Notes: a model not told the origin generated them from the sequence alone. Shown: positions 19,407-27,828, numbered from the stretch's first letter. The stretch is DNA of 64,000 bases from an uncultured Oscillospiraceae bacterium (GCA_949299455.1 CASGAN010000001.1:62001-126000); one strand, 5' to 3'. Program-made: numbers and translations.

Positions 19407-19435
19407 TTGACATTTTCGAAAAATTGTCATATAAT
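19407..19435 (+). promoter_or_regulatory. Consensus promoter of the cassette, with palindrome in spacer
   Basis: TTGACA (19407-19412), 17-bp spacer, TATAAT (19430-19435): a perfect sigma-A consensus. The spacer holds the palindrome TTTTCGAAAA (19413-19422) flanked by TGACA and TGTCA, a likely operator for a dimeric regulator not encoded in the cassette. Confidence 0.85.
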
Positions 19436-19470
19436 ATAATTAATAAATAAAGAAAGGTGGGATTAGTCCA

Positions 19471-19593
19471 ATGCATGACAAAGCAAATCAACAAATAAAT
19501 ATTGATTTCAAAAAGATTAGAGATGAACATTTATGTATATTAAGTCAAAATTTAGGATTATCCTATCTCTCACTCTCGCAATATGGTTCTTAG
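19471..19593 (+). CDS. Short upstream ORF (40 aa) overlapping the secreted-protein gene
   Basis: A 40-codon ORF starting MHDKANQQINIDFKK with a good ribosome-binding site AAAGGTGGG 9 nt before its ATG. The next gene starts inside it, 62 nt downstream in another frame, and has only a weak ribosome-binding site of its own. It may be a leader ORF that couples translation. It has no signal peptide and no recognised family. Whether the peptide itself matters is unknown. Confidence 0.45.
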   Translation: MHDKANQQINIDFKKIRDEHLCILSQNLGLSYLSLSQYGS

Positions 19594-20228
19594 TCGGAAC
19601 AAATATTTATGCGTTAACACCTGAAGAAGTAAGTGAACCGAATGAATTGACAATTCAAATATCAGAGAACACAGTTATTACGTTAAATAAAGATTCGTTG
19701 CAGGCATTACGTGAAAAAAATATTTCGATTGAAGAATTTAAAGCAAGCGCAAAACAATCCGCTATCGAATTCCTCAATAAAAATAATTTGTCTTGCGAAA
19801 AAAATGTCCCAATCAAAATCCCGGCACAATCAAGCTCCTCTCTTCCTCCTGGATCCAGTACAGAAACAAAAAGAGGATCAAACCGCGCCAGTGTTTTCGC
19901 TGGAATCCCCGCTTTAGGGATCTGTTATATTGATATCGATTATAAATATGATTACACAAAGTGGTGGCACACCCTTTATGGAGTAGATGGCTGCATTATA
20001 AATAGTGGTTCTCGAGTTACAGGTAGTACTTTGAGAGGTGCTTCTTTATGCACATGGAAACACTCTCGCGGCACTATTACTTACTCTAAATCTGCATCAC
20101 GCGGCCAAAATCTTGAAATTGTTGCAATCGGAGATTTAACAGCTGGAATTGACATTCAAATTGGACCTGTATCGATTCCGGCTTACCTTACAACTGAACA
20201 GTCTTTTCTTCATTTCCATCCAATCTAA
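19533..20228 (+). CDS. Secreted protein of unknown family (cassette gene)
   Basis: A 231-residue protein not recognised. Residues 1-28 are a clear signal peptide (MYIKSKFRIILSLTLAIWF, probable cleavage after NIYA). Residues 35-95 look helical and charged, 95-118 form a Ser/Pro-rich linker (SSSSLPPGSS), and 120-231 are beta-prone and rich in Gly, Ser and Tyr/Trp (KYDYTKWWHTLYG), with three Cys in the last half. No catalytic motif is seen. Codon use is AT-rich and unlike neighbours, indicating transfer. The start is the only ATG giving a signal peptide; an in-frame stop lies just upstream. Confidence 0.75.
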   Translation: MYIKSKFRIILSLTLAIWFLVGTNIYALTPEEVSEPNELTIQISENTVITLNKDSLQALREKNISIEEFKASAKQSAIEFLNKNNLSCEKNVPIKIPAQSSSSLPPGSSTETKRGSNRASVFAGIPALGICYIDIDYKYDYTKWWHTLYGVDGCIINSGSRVTGSTLRGASLCTWKHSRGTITYSKSASRGQNLEIVAIGDLTAGIDIQIGPVSIPAYLTTEQSFLHFHPI

Positions 20229-20261
20229 CAATTCATTCGGAAAAATCAGGAGGTGTGTTTT

Positions 20262-20612
20262 ATGAGACGCCTTATTCGCAAACGAATCTTTCTTGCAGCA
20301 TTGATCGGAATCGGTTTAATCCTCTTTTTTGTGGTTTCATTCTTCCCCATGTCGATGGAAGAATCACCTGCCGGCTATTACACCTACACATTCGGCTGGT
20401 TTTTCGGCAGCTGGCTTACACTGTACGGGTTTTCGGGAAATGAAACACTGTTTTCCCTGCTTGCACATAACGACGGTTTTTCGATCAATCTGTTCCAGCT
20501 TTCTTACACCTTGCTTATGTCCGGAATTAGCAGTCTTGTGCTCTGCTTCCTGCCGCGCTGGCTTACGACATTCTTCAACTACTTCAAAAAACGGAAAGCT
20601 AACCCTATATAA
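20262..20612 (+). CDS. Small two-helix membrane protein of unknown function (cassette gene)
   Basis: A 116-residue protein starting MRRLIRKRIFLAALIGIG: a positively charged N-terminus, a membrane segment at about 8-27, a central soluble stretch with Gly/Tyr/Trp, and a second membrane segment at about 78-98, ending in a basic tail. AGGAGG sits 8 nt before the ATG. It lies 33 bp after the secreted-protein gene and before a strong terminator, so the two are likely co-transcribed. Family not recognised; an export, anchoring or protective role toward the secreted protein is speculation. Confidence 0.7.
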   Translation: MRRLIRKRIFLAALIGIGLILFFVVSFFPMSMEESPAGYYTYTFGWFFGSWLTLYGFSGNETLFSLLAHNDGFSINLFQLSYTLLMSGISSLVLCFLPRWLTTFFNYFKKRKANPI

Positions 20613-20628
20613 TACAAATTGTATAAAT

Positions 20629-20663
20629 GAAAAGAGAGATTCCAAAATGGAATCTCTCTTTTC
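20629..20663 (+). terminator. Terminator of the cassette
   Basis: Perfect 16-bp stem GAAAAGAGAGATTCCA / TGGAATCTCTCTTTTC with a 3-nt loop. It can also stop minus-strand transcripts from the orphan rsmA promoter at 20780-20808. Confidence 0.9.
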
Positions 20664-20664
20664 A

Positions 20665-20745
20665 TTATTCCTCCAATTCGCTGACAGAAAGCGTCTGTTC
20701 GTCCGTTGCCAATTTAATGACACCGATATTTGAAAGGTTTTCCAT
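20665..20745 (-). pseudogene. Orphan rsmA 5' fragment with chimeric 26-codon ORF
   Basis: The duplicated rsmA start (MENLSNIGVIK) continues into unrelated sequence as LATDEQTLSVSELEE and stops at 20665, immediately before the terminator hairpin. Promoter (20780-20808) and ribosome-binding site are intact, so a short transcript and peptide may be made. Most simply a by-product of the insertion. Confidence 0.6.
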
Positions 20746-20810
20746 AGTAATGATCCTCATTCCGTTTGATTCTCTTTTTATTGTACCACACGCACAGAAA
20801 AGAAGCAAAG
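20712..20810. repeat. 99-bp direct repeat, copy B (orphan)
   Basis: Exact copy of 19204-19302, here not followed by the rsmA body. It marks the right edge of the cassette. The pflB promoter begins 29 bp beyond it. Confidence 0.97.
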
Positions 20811-20838
20811 AACCGCTTTTATTTTGGGGTCTTAAAAT

Positions 20839-20867
20839 TTGACTTTTCTCGCCGGGCATTGTATGAT
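20839..20867 (+). promoter_or_regulatory. Promoter of pflB
   Basis: TTGACT, 17-bp spacer, TATGAT; the ATG is 53 bp downstream. Confidence 0.8.
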
Positions 20868-20920
20868 AAAAATATCACAACTATACCAAAGCAATATACT
20901 TGAATCACAGGAGGATTTTC

Positions 20921-23137
20921 ATGGTTTTTGTTGCTTCCAAATGGTGCGATGACATCAATGTCCGCGATTTTATTATGAAAAACTATTCACCTTATGACGG
21001 TGACGGTTCGTTCTTGGCACCGCCGACCGAGCGCACGCTTGCGCTTTGGAACAAGGTGAGCGAACTGATGGCAGAGGAGCGCCGCCGCGGCGGTGTCTAT
21101 GACATCGACGAGAAAACAATCTCGACCGTCTCGTCCCATGCGCCGGGCTATATCGACAAAGAGCTCGAAACCATCGTCGGCTTGCAGACAGATGCGCCGC
21201 TCAAACGCGCTGTCATGCCGTTCGGCGGATACCGCATGGTGAAAAACTCGCTCAAAGCATACGGCCGTCAGACCACACCGGAGATGGACCGTGTATTTAA
21301 ACATCGCAAAACGCACAACGACGGTGTGTTCGATGCATACACCGACGAGATGAAAAAAGCACGCCACGCCGGCATCATCACCGGTCTGCCGGATGCATAC
21401 GGTCGCGGCCGCATCATCGGCGACTACCGCCGCGTTCCGCTGTACGGCGTTGACCGCCTGATCGAAGCAAAGAAAAAAGCACTTCAGGCAGAGCTCGTGT
21501 TTGACATCATGGATTCCCCGACCATTCGTCTGCGCGAAGAAGTGTCCGAGCAGATCCGTGCACTCGAAGCACTCAAAACAATGGCGGCAAGCTACGGCTT
21601 TGACATCTCCCGCCCGGCAACCAACACAAAAGAGGCAATCCAGTGGCTCTATTTTGCATATTTAGGGGCTGTCAAAGAGCAAAACGGCGCGGCAATGTCG
21701 CTTGGCCGTGTGTCCACCTTCCTTGATTGCTACGCACAGCGCGACTTGATGGACGGTGTGTTCACAGAGTCCGAAATTCAGGAATTTGTCGATCACTTTG
21801 TCATGAAACTGCGTATGGTTCGTTTCCTGCGCACACCGTCGTATGACGAGCTGTTCTCCGGCGACCCGACCTGGATTACTGAATCGCTCGGCGGCATGGC
21901 AGGCGACGGCCGCACTTTGGTCACCAAGATGACTTTCCGTTTCCTGCACACGCTCACAAACTTAGGCCCTGCACCGGAGCCGAACATGACCGTTCTGTGG
22001 AGCGACCGCCTGCCGGAAAACTTCAAAAAATTCGTTGCAAAACTGTCGATCGAAACCTCCTCGATTCAGTATGAAAACGACGAATTGATGCGCGCAAAAT
22101 TCGGCGATGACTACGGCATTGCATGCTGTGTTTCGGCAATGCGCATCGGCAAACAGATGCAGTTCTTCGGCGCACGTGCAAACCTTGCAAAAGCACTGCT
22201 CTATTCGTTAAACGGCGGCAAGGACGAAGTCCACGGCGATCAGGTCGGTCCGCTCGTTGCACCGATCGGCGACGGTCCGCTCGATTTTGACGAGGTCATG
22301 AAACGGTTTGACTTTGTGTGCGACTGGCTCTCAAGACTTTATATCAACACACTCAACATTATCCACTACATGCACGACAAATACTGCTACGAAAAACTGC
22401 AGATGGCACTCCATGACGAGGACATCATCCGTACCTCTGCATGCGGCCTTGCAGGTCTTTCCGTTGTGGCGGACAGCCTTTCCGCAATCAAATATGCGCG
22501 TGTCACGCCGATCCGCAACGAAGAGGGACTGATCACCGACTTCTCCATCGAGGGCGATTTCCCGAAATTCGGCAACAACGATCCGCGTGTTGACGAGCTG
22601 GCAACCTTTGTGGTCGAGATGTTCATGAAAAAACTGCGCAAAAACCGCACCTATCGCGAGAGCATTCCGACCATGTCGATTCTCACAATCACCTCAAACG
22701 TCGTATACGGCAAAAAGACCGGTTCGACACCGGACGGCCGCAAAGCCGGCGAACCGTTCGCACCGGGTGCAAACCCGATGCACGGCCGCGATGCAAACGG
22801 CTGTGTCGCTTCGATGAAATCGGTGGCAAAACTGCCGTATGACCTGTCCGAAGACGGCATTTCCTACACCTTCTCGATCGTGCCGGGCGCTTTGGGCAAA
22901 GAAACAGACGAGCAGGTACAAAACCTTGTGACCTTGATGGACGGCTACTTCTTGGAGGAAGGCCACCACATCAACGTCAACGTCTTAAACCGCGAGGTTC
23001 TGCTCGATGCAATGGATCATCCGGAGCTTTATCCGCAGCTGACAATCCGTGTTTCGGGCTATGCCGTAAACTTCATCAAGCTGACCCGCGAACAGCAGCT
23101 CGATGTCATTCACCGCACCTTCCACACAAGATTCTAA
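20921..23137 (+). CDS. pflB: Formate C-acetyltransferase (pyruvate formate-lyase)
   Basis: A 738-residue glycyl-radical enzyme converting pyruvate and CoA to acetyl-CoA and formate under anaerobic conditions. The adjacent catalytic cysteines are Cys402-Cys403 in [10 protein letters not shown]; the radical Gly713 lies in the C-terminal RVSGYAVNF. Length is typical. Start at 20921 has AGGAGG 7 nt upstream. The activating enzyme gene pflA is not next to it, which is unusual. Single-gene unit with promoter and terminator. Confidence 0.97.
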   Translation: MVFVASKWCDDINVRDFIMKNYSPYDGDGSFLAPPTERTLALWNKVSELMAEERRRGGVYDIDEKTISTVSSHAPGYIDKELETIVGLQTDAPLKRAVMPFGGYRMVKNSLKAYGRQTTPEMDRVFKHRKTHNDGVFDAYTDEMKKARHAGIITGLPDAYGRGRIIGDYRRVPLYGVDRLIEAKKKALQAELVFDIMDSPTIRLREEVSEQIRALEALKTMAASYGFDISRPATNTKEAIQWLYFAYLGAVKEQNGAAMSLGRVSTFLDCYAQRDLMDGVFTESEIQEFVDHFVMKLRMVRFLRTPSYDELFSGDPTWITESLGGMAGDGRTLVTKMTFRFLHTLTNLGPAPEPNMTVLWSDRLPENFKKFVAKLSIETSSIQYENDELMRAKFGDDYGIACCVSAMRIGKQMQFFGARANLAKALLYSLNGGKDEVHGDQVGPLVAPIGDGPLDFDEVMKRFDFVCDWLSRLYINTLNIIHYMHDKYCYEKLQMALHDEDIIRTSACGLAGLSVVADSLSAIKYARVTPIRNEEGLITDFSIEGDFPKFGNNDPRVDELATFVVEMFMKKLRKNRTYRESIPTMSILTITSNVVYGKKTGSTPDGRKAGEPFAPGANPMHGRDANGCVASMKSVAKLPYDLSEDGISYTFSIVPGALGKETDEQVQNLVTLMDGYFLEEGHHINVNVLNREVLLDAMDHPELYPQLTIRVSGYAVNFIKLTREQQLDVIHRTFHTRF

Positions 23138-23165
23138 TCATTCAAAATATACATTCCGTATAAAC

Positions 23166-23200
23166 AAAAAGAAGGATTCCATTTTGGAATCCTTCTTTTT
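23166..23200 (+). terminator. Terminator of pflB (bidirectional)
   Basis: Perfect 16-bp stem AAAAAGAAGGATTCCA / TGGAATCCTTCTTTTT with a TTT loop, between convergent pflB and the MFS gene. Its core GATTCCA/TGGAATC is shared with the cassette terminator at 20629. Confidence 0.9.
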
Positions 23201-23214
23201 TCTCTTTTTTATCC

Positions 23215-24447
23215 TCATTCCTCGGCCGGCAGGACATTCTCGCCCATTGCCGCTTTGAGCATTGCTTCTTTTTTCTGCTGGTGCGTAACTGCCACCGGGA
23301 AAATCGCCGAGAACAGAATCACTGCGCCGATCGAAATCGCCGAACCGACAATCAGCACCGTCTGTGTGCCGAGCTGTGCATCGAGCAGGCCGACAAGCGG
23401 CGCACACACAACGCTCGAGAAAATCGTGACGACGATCGCATTCACCATCATCGCGGTGGTGCGCATCTGTTTCGGCACAACGTCATTGATGTATTTTAAA
23501 ATACTGTATCCATTGCCGACAACCGCCATGCCGCCGAGCACCTGCAGACCGAGCACCACATACGGATTTGTCACAAACGACAGAAGCATCATTTTAAGCA
23601 CCGTTGCCGAAACGGCAATCGTCATGAAGTTCTGCGTGCCGATGCTGCGTTCAATCCGGTTCGCATACCAGAAAAACGGCAGTTCCGAAAGCGCTGCCAC
23701 CACTGTCATCCACGACAAAAGCTCACTCGGTGCACCGAGTGTATGGCGGAAATAGATCGAATAATACATACCGAACGACGAACCCAGCGAGGAAAGCAGC
23801 TGAAATCCGATCAGACACATGAGCGGTGCATGATGGAATACAACCGAGTACTTGACCTTTTCTTTCTGCTTGCGCTGACCGGCAATCGGTCTTGAAAACA
23901 GCTGGAGCACACCCGATACGCCGTACACAATCGCCATAATCCAGAAAATTCTGCCGTAGTCGTCGCCGATGACAATACCGGAAATAAAGGCGCCCGCCAC
24001 ATAGCCGAGCGTGCCGCCTAATCGGATATTGCCATAGTCCCAGCGACTCTTTTCCATCAGCTCAATCGTGTAGCTCTCCTGCATCGTATAAACCGGCTGG
24101 AACACAAGCTGATATAAAACGACGCACAGCGCAAGCCACAGTGCCGTTGCCGAAATATAAAACGCCAGACAGACCGCCGCGTTTGCAATCAGCAAAAGAC
24201 CAATCATCTGCGCCTTGTTTTTCGATTTGTCACTGAGCACGCCCGAAAGCGGTTTTAAAAACACCAAAATGGTTGTAAACACCGCATTGACCATACCGAT
24301 CTGCGCCTGTGTCAACCCGTTTTCATACAAAAACAGCGTTGTATATGTGTTATAAAACGCATGACCGGAATAAAAGATCACATAGATCAAAAACATATAA
24401 AACGGAAATTGTCCCGTATCCGCTGCGGCAGCACGCCGAAGATTCAT
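23215..24447 (-). CDS. MFS transporter, sugar/oligosaccharide type (paralog 1)
   Basis: A 410-residue protein with 12 predicted membrane segments, of the LacY-like MFS_1-like group. Features: FYSGHAFYNTYTTLFLYENG in the first helices, the loop motif GVLSDKSKNKAQ between helices 2 and 3, and ESYTIELMEKSRWDYGNIRLGGT near residue 115, shared almost word for word with the second transporter (26414-27604). Start at 24447 has AAGGGGAG upstream. It has its own promoter and is separate from the GH9 operon. The substrate, probably a glycoside, cannot be fixed. Confidence 0.88.
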   Translation of the reverse strand: MNLRRAAAADTGQFPFYMFLIYVIFYSGHAFYNTYTTLFLYENGLTQAQIGMVNAVFTTILVFLKPLSGVLSDKSKNKAQMIGLLLIANAAVCLAFYISATALWLALCVVLYQLVFQPVYTMQESYTIELMEKSRWDYGNIRLGGTLGYVAGAFISGIVIGDDYGRIFWIMAIVYGVSGVLQLFSRPIAGQRKQKEKVKYSVVFHHAPLMCLIGFQLLSSLGSSFGMYYSIYFRHTLGAPSELLSWMTVVAALSELPFFWYANRIERSIGTQNFMTIAVSATVLKMMLLSFVTNPYVVLGLQVLGGMAVVGNGYSILKYINDVVPKQMRTTAMMVNAIVVTIFSSVVCAPLVGLLDAQLGTQTVLIVGSAISIGAVILFSAIFPVAVTHQQKKEAMLKAAMGENVLPAEE

Positions 24448-24481
24448 GATTTCGTTCTCCCCTTCTCTTTTCTTCAATGAA

Positions 24482-24510
24482 TAGATACCACACAAAATGC
24501 GGTTTGTCAA
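24482..24510 (-). promoter_or_regulatory. Promoter of MFS paralog 1
   Basis: Minus-strand TTGACA, 17-bp spacer, TATCTA, 35 bp before the ATG. Confidence 0.7.
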
Positions 24511-24534
24511 TCGAATTTTACAATTTACAAAAGA

Positions 24535-24567
24535 ATACGGGCGGCTTTTTGAAAAAGCCGCCCGTAT
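24535..24567 (-). terminator. Terminator of the MFS-GH9 operon
   Basis: Inverted repeat ATACGGGCGGCTTTTT / AAAAAGCCGCCCGTAT with a one-base centre, 44 bp after the GH9 stop. Confidence 0.8.
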
Positions 24568-24610
24568 CCCCTCTTCTTCTCTTTTTCTATACGTAATGCA
24601 AGGAATGTTC

Positions 24611-26380
24611 TCAGATTTTCTTTAAGCACAGCGCATACATATACCATGTTGCGTGCGGAATCCACTGCTCTCCCCAGCGCCAGTTGTCGATAACCTCATC
24701 GGTCGGCTTTAAAATAAACTCGATGCCGTGTTCATCGTGCAAGCCGCCGGTGATACCGTTGACGATACCACCCGGACACTGGATAAAGTCGCGGCGGTCA
24801 TATTCAAAGAAATAGTCGATGTTGTTTCTTCCTTCACCTTCAAGCATACAGCTGTCAAACGGATTTAAGCCCAGCACCCAGTTAATCTGGTCATCCGCAT
24901 ATTTTTTAAGCGCTGCGGCGAGTGCTTCGTCTGCTGTTTCCTGAGAAAGCGAACGTGCTGCCGATGCAAGCGATGCAATGCGCGCATTCTCGCCCTGCCA
25001 CCACGGTGCAGTTTCGACGTCATGCGGATAGAAGAACTGTGTCTTTTTCACACCGTCGCCGCCAATAACAAGCTGTCTTGCATAGCCGAACGGGTTTGCC
25101 ACCTCGTTTGTAACAGCTACTTCATGACGCATCAGCCGCTCGCAGATGTCCAATACTTTCGCCTTCTTCTCCGAATCTCTGCAAATACGATAATAATCAA
25201 GCAGGTTTACCACCGGCATACCGGCATCTGCCGCATGGAAGAACGGACGGTCCGTATCATTGACACACAGATAACCCATTGTGTCGTCAATCGCAACATA
25301 ACGATCCATGATGCGGTCCGCCATCTGACCGGCACGGCGCAGATAATCAAACTCGCGGGTTGTCTTGTAAATTTCAATGAGTGCTTCGAGTGCGCAGTAT
25401 TCGTCGAGCAGGTTCCATTTGCCGTCGTTTGCGTATTTCTCGTTGTTTGCTTCTAAATATTCATACGACTCGATTGCGGCGTTTAAATATTCCTCTTTTG
25501 TATAATCGCTCGGGAATGTGGTGCGTGCCGCATAAGCAAGTGCTGCAATCGCATAGCCGCCGCCCGAACGGAACGAGGTTTCATAGTCATAATCGGTGAC
25601 TTCGTTATAATCACCCCATGCACCGCCGCCTTTGCGTTTGGTCGGGTTTCTGAACGAGCAGGAGATCACACGCATTTTCGAAACCGGGCCGTATGCGTCC
25701 ATGGTGCGGCCTTTGGAACGGAAAAAGCTCTTAGACGGTGCGCGCATCCGCATCATAAAGTCAGCACCGTACATGCCCTCTTCCAAAATGCGGCGTTTGA
25801 GCATGGTGTAGTACGGATACTCTGCCTTTTCGAGCAGATCGTTCATTTTAAAGAACGCATATGCGGAAAACGCTGCCTGCTGCGGGTTAAAGTAGCTCGT
25901 GTGGCAAAGGTGGGACAGATGTACGCCATAGTCACCCGTTGCATCATACCAGCCGCCGTGCACATCCTGTGTACCCTCGCGATATCCCTGAAAACGAAGA
26001 TTTTTATCTGCCGCCTCATATTCGCCGGTCGAACGCTGTGCTTTAAAATAGTATCCCACCGCCGAAAGGGTGCTCACCTCGAGCAGATTTTTTGCAATTT
26101 TAAACGGATAGGAACGAACGGTTTTGCCTGCATCGTCTGTCACAGTGAGATAATACACGCCTTCTTCCTGCACGTCATCAAACCGCATGGTATAGTAGTA
26201 GCCTGTTTCCCAGCGATCGACTTCGCCGCATTCTGTAAGCGTTCCGGTATACACCGGGGTATCTGTTTTGTCGCAGACAACGGAGAACGAAACGGGTGTT
26301 TCCTTGTCTTTACGGCGGTAAACGGCCTGTTTGGTATCACCGCTGTCATAGCCGATATGGTTTGTAAAAATCTGTGTCAT
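24611..26380 (-). CDS. GH9 family glycoside hydrolase with N-terminal Ig-like domain
   Basis: A 589-residue protein without signal peptide, so probably cytoplasmic and acting on imported oligosaccharides. Residues about 1-95 are the CelD-type Ig-like domain (FTNHIGYDSGDTKQAVY); the (alpha/alpha)6 catalytic domain follows, with DVHGGWYDATGDYGVHL near 140 containing the catalytic-base Asp pair and INWVLGLNPFDSCMLEGEG near 510. GH9 members are endoglucanases, cellobiosidases or glucosaminidases; the exact activity is open. 33 bp after the MFS gene at 26414, so a transporter-hydrolase operon. Confidence 0.9.
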   Translation of the reverse strand: MTQIFTNHIGYDSGDTKQAVYRRKDKETPVSFSVVCDKTDTPVYTGTLTECGEVDRWETGYYYTMRFDDVQEEGVYYLTVTDDAGKTVRSYPFKIAKNLLEVSTLSAVGYYFKAQRSTGEYEAADKNLRFQGYREGTQDVHGGWYDATGDYGVHLSHLCHTSYFNPQQAAFSAYAFFKMNDLLEKAEYPYYTMLKRRILEEGMYGADFMMRMRAPSKSFFRSKGRTMDAYGPVSKMRVISCSFRNPTKRKGGGAWGDYNEVTDYDYETSFRSGGGYAIAALAYAARTTFPSDYTKEEYLNAAIESYEYLEANNEKYANDGKWNLLDEYCALEALIEIYKTTREFDYLRRAGQMADRIMDRYVAIDDTMGYLCVNDTDRPFFHAADAGMPVVNLLDYYRICRDSEKKAKVLDICERLMRHEVAVTNEVANPFGYARQLVIGGDGVKKTQFFYPHDVETAPWWQGENARIASLASAARSLSQETADEALAAALKKYADDQINWVLGLNPFDSCMLEGEGRNNIDYFFEYDRRDFIQCPGGIVNGITGGLHDEHGIEFILKPTDEVIDNWRWGEQWIPHATWYMYALCLKKI

Positions 26381-26413
26381 GCTGCTTCCTCCCTGAAAAA
26401 TTTTTTTGCCGCA

Positions 26414-27604
26414 TCATGCGGAAATTTCCTTGTTTTGTTCCTGCTGCTTTTTAAGCCGTTCATATGAAACGGCAAACACAATCACGCCAAGTGTAATCAG
26501 CACACCGTTTGCAATCAGCACCGGCTGCACACCGAATCGATCTGCCAGCACGCCACCGATCGGTGTGAAAATAATCCGCGAAAACAGTATGCCCAAAATA
26601 CCGTTTAACGACTGCGTCGTCGCACGCATTTCCTTCGGCACATTGTCATTGATAAACTTGATTAAGCTGTAGCTGAAGCCGACAAAGCCGCAGCCGTTCA
26701 ACATATTGATGGCAAGCACCATCCAGTGCGCCGTGGCGAATGCCAGCGTAAACCACCGAAACGCCGTTGCAATGCCTGCAAACAGCAATAGATTGCGCGT
26801 GCCGAACCGCTTTTGAAGCTTTGCGGCAAACCAGAAAAACGGAATCTCTGCCAATGCGCTGAACATCGACAGCATACCGACCATTCCCGAGGATGCGCCG
26901 AGCGTTTCCTGAAAATAAATCGAATAAAACTGATAATAAAATGCTGTTCCGATATAATAAACGATGTTAAACAAAAACATGCTCACGAGCATTTTGTTTT
27001 TTAGGATCACAGAATATTTGACTTTTTGATGCTTCCTGCGATGACCTGCAATATTCGGCGAGGTGAAATAAAGCACCGCAGTGAGCAGGAACAGAAGCGC
27101 CATCATCCAGAAAATCTGGCCGTAGTTTGTACCGATGATGAATCCGACGAGAAGCGAACATGCCGCATAGCCGACAGTCCCGCCTAACCGGAGCTGACCG
27201 AAGTCCCAGCGGCTGTTTTCCAAGAGTTCGAGCGTGTAGTTATCCTGCAAGGTCACCGCAGGATTGAAAAACACGTTAAAGAGCACGACACAGAACGAAA
27301 GCCACAGCGCCGCCTGCATTGCATAAAACGAAAGAAGCGCAATCGCGCTGACAATCAACAGCATCGCAATAATCCGGTTTTTACTCTTTGACTTGTCGCT
27401 TAAAACTCCCCAAAGCGGCTGAATCAGCACCAGCACAAGTGTCGAAAACGAACTTAAAAAACCGATCTGGTCCATCTGCATACCGTGATTGTACAAAAAC
27501 AGGTTCAAAAATGTGTTGTACATCGCCTGTCCGGCATAAAACAGCACATAGATCATAAACATTCGAACGGGAAACATCTCCCGGCTCTGTTCTGACTCTG
27601 CCAC
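26414..27604 (-). CDS. MFS transporter, sugar/oligosaccharide type (paralog 2)
   Basis: A 396-residue, 12-segment transporter closely related to the one at 23215, sharing YAGQAMYNTFLNLFLYNHG, GVLSDKSKSKNR and DNYTLELLENSRWDFGQLRLG. I prefer the GTG start at 27604, preceded by AAGGAGAG with 6-nt spacing; the ATG six codons upstream (27622) lacks a ribosome-binding site. It heads an operon with the GH9 enzyme and probably imports its substrate, likely a beta-glucan or related oligosaccharide. Confidence 0.87.
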   Translation of the reverse strand: MAESEQSREMFPVRMFMIYVLFYAGQAMYNTFLNLFLYNHGMQMDQIGFLSSFSTLVLVLIQPLWGVLSDKSKSKNRIIAMLLIVSAIALLSFYAMQAALWLSFCVVLFNVFFNPAVTLQDNYTLELLENSRWDFGQLRLGGTVGYAACSLLVGFIIGTNYGQIFWMMALLFLLTAVLYFTSPNIAGHRRKHQKVKYSVILKNKMLVSMFLFNIVYYIGTAFYYQFYSIYFQETLGASSGMVGMLSMFSALAEIPFFWFAAKLQKRFGTRNLLLFAGIATAFRWFTLAFATAHWMVLAINMLNGCGFVGFSYSLIKFINDNVPKEMRATTQSLNGILGILFSRIIFTPIGGVLADRFGVQPVLIANGVLITLGVIVFAVSYERLKKQQEQNKEISA

Positions 27605-27648
27605 GCGCGCCTCTCCTTCCATAACTCATTGTTTTTTCTGACAAAAAC

Positions 27649-27677
27649 AGCGTATCACGGATCCGTTTATTTGTCAA
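27649..27677 (-). promoter_or_regulatory. Promoter of the MFS-GH9 operon
   Basis: Minus-strand TTGACA, 17-bp spacer, TACGCT. The spacer contains the perfect 10-bp palindrome ACGGATCCGT (27657-27666), a possible operator. Confidence 0.6.
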
Positions 27678-27799
27678 TGATTTTTTGTTAGGAAACTTAA
27701 CTTAATTTATTTTCGTGTGAATTTTTTATAAACATACGCCTTGTTTGACACTTTTTTGCCAATCTGTCAAAAGAAATGAAAAATCAATTCAAAAAACGA

Positions 27800-27828
27800 T
27801 TGCCAGCAAAAAACAGATGTGCTATGAT
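27800..27828 (+). promoter_or_regulatory. Promoter of the nfeD-like/SPFH genes
   Basis: TTGCCA, 17-bp spacer, TATGAT, 33 bp before the ATG. Confidence 0.75.

Larger units (their letters stand above)
19303..20711 (+). mobile_element. Small cassette inserted between duplicated rsmA 5' ends (candidate)
   Basis: 1409 bp lying between two identical 99-bp direct repeats. The first two-thirds is clearly AT-richer than the neighbourhood and uses codons such as AGA, ATA and TTA that flanking genes avoid. It has its own consensus promoter, a 40-codon ORF, a secreted-protein gene, a small membrane-protein gene and a strong terminator. No integrase, transposase or terminal inverted repeat is present. 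The arrangement equals a Campbell-type insertion using the rsmA 5' end as the site. Mobility is inference. Confidence 0.6.

Noticed and set aside
19471..20228. Frameshift joining the 40-codon ORF to the secreted protein
   Set aside because: The 231-codon ORF starts with a complete signal peptide at its own ATG and an in-frame stop lies just upstream, so two separate ORFs explain the data better.
19303..20711. Insertion sequence or transposon
   Set aside because: No transposase or integrase ORF and no terminal inverted repeats; a 99-bp duplication is also far longer than normal target-site duplications.
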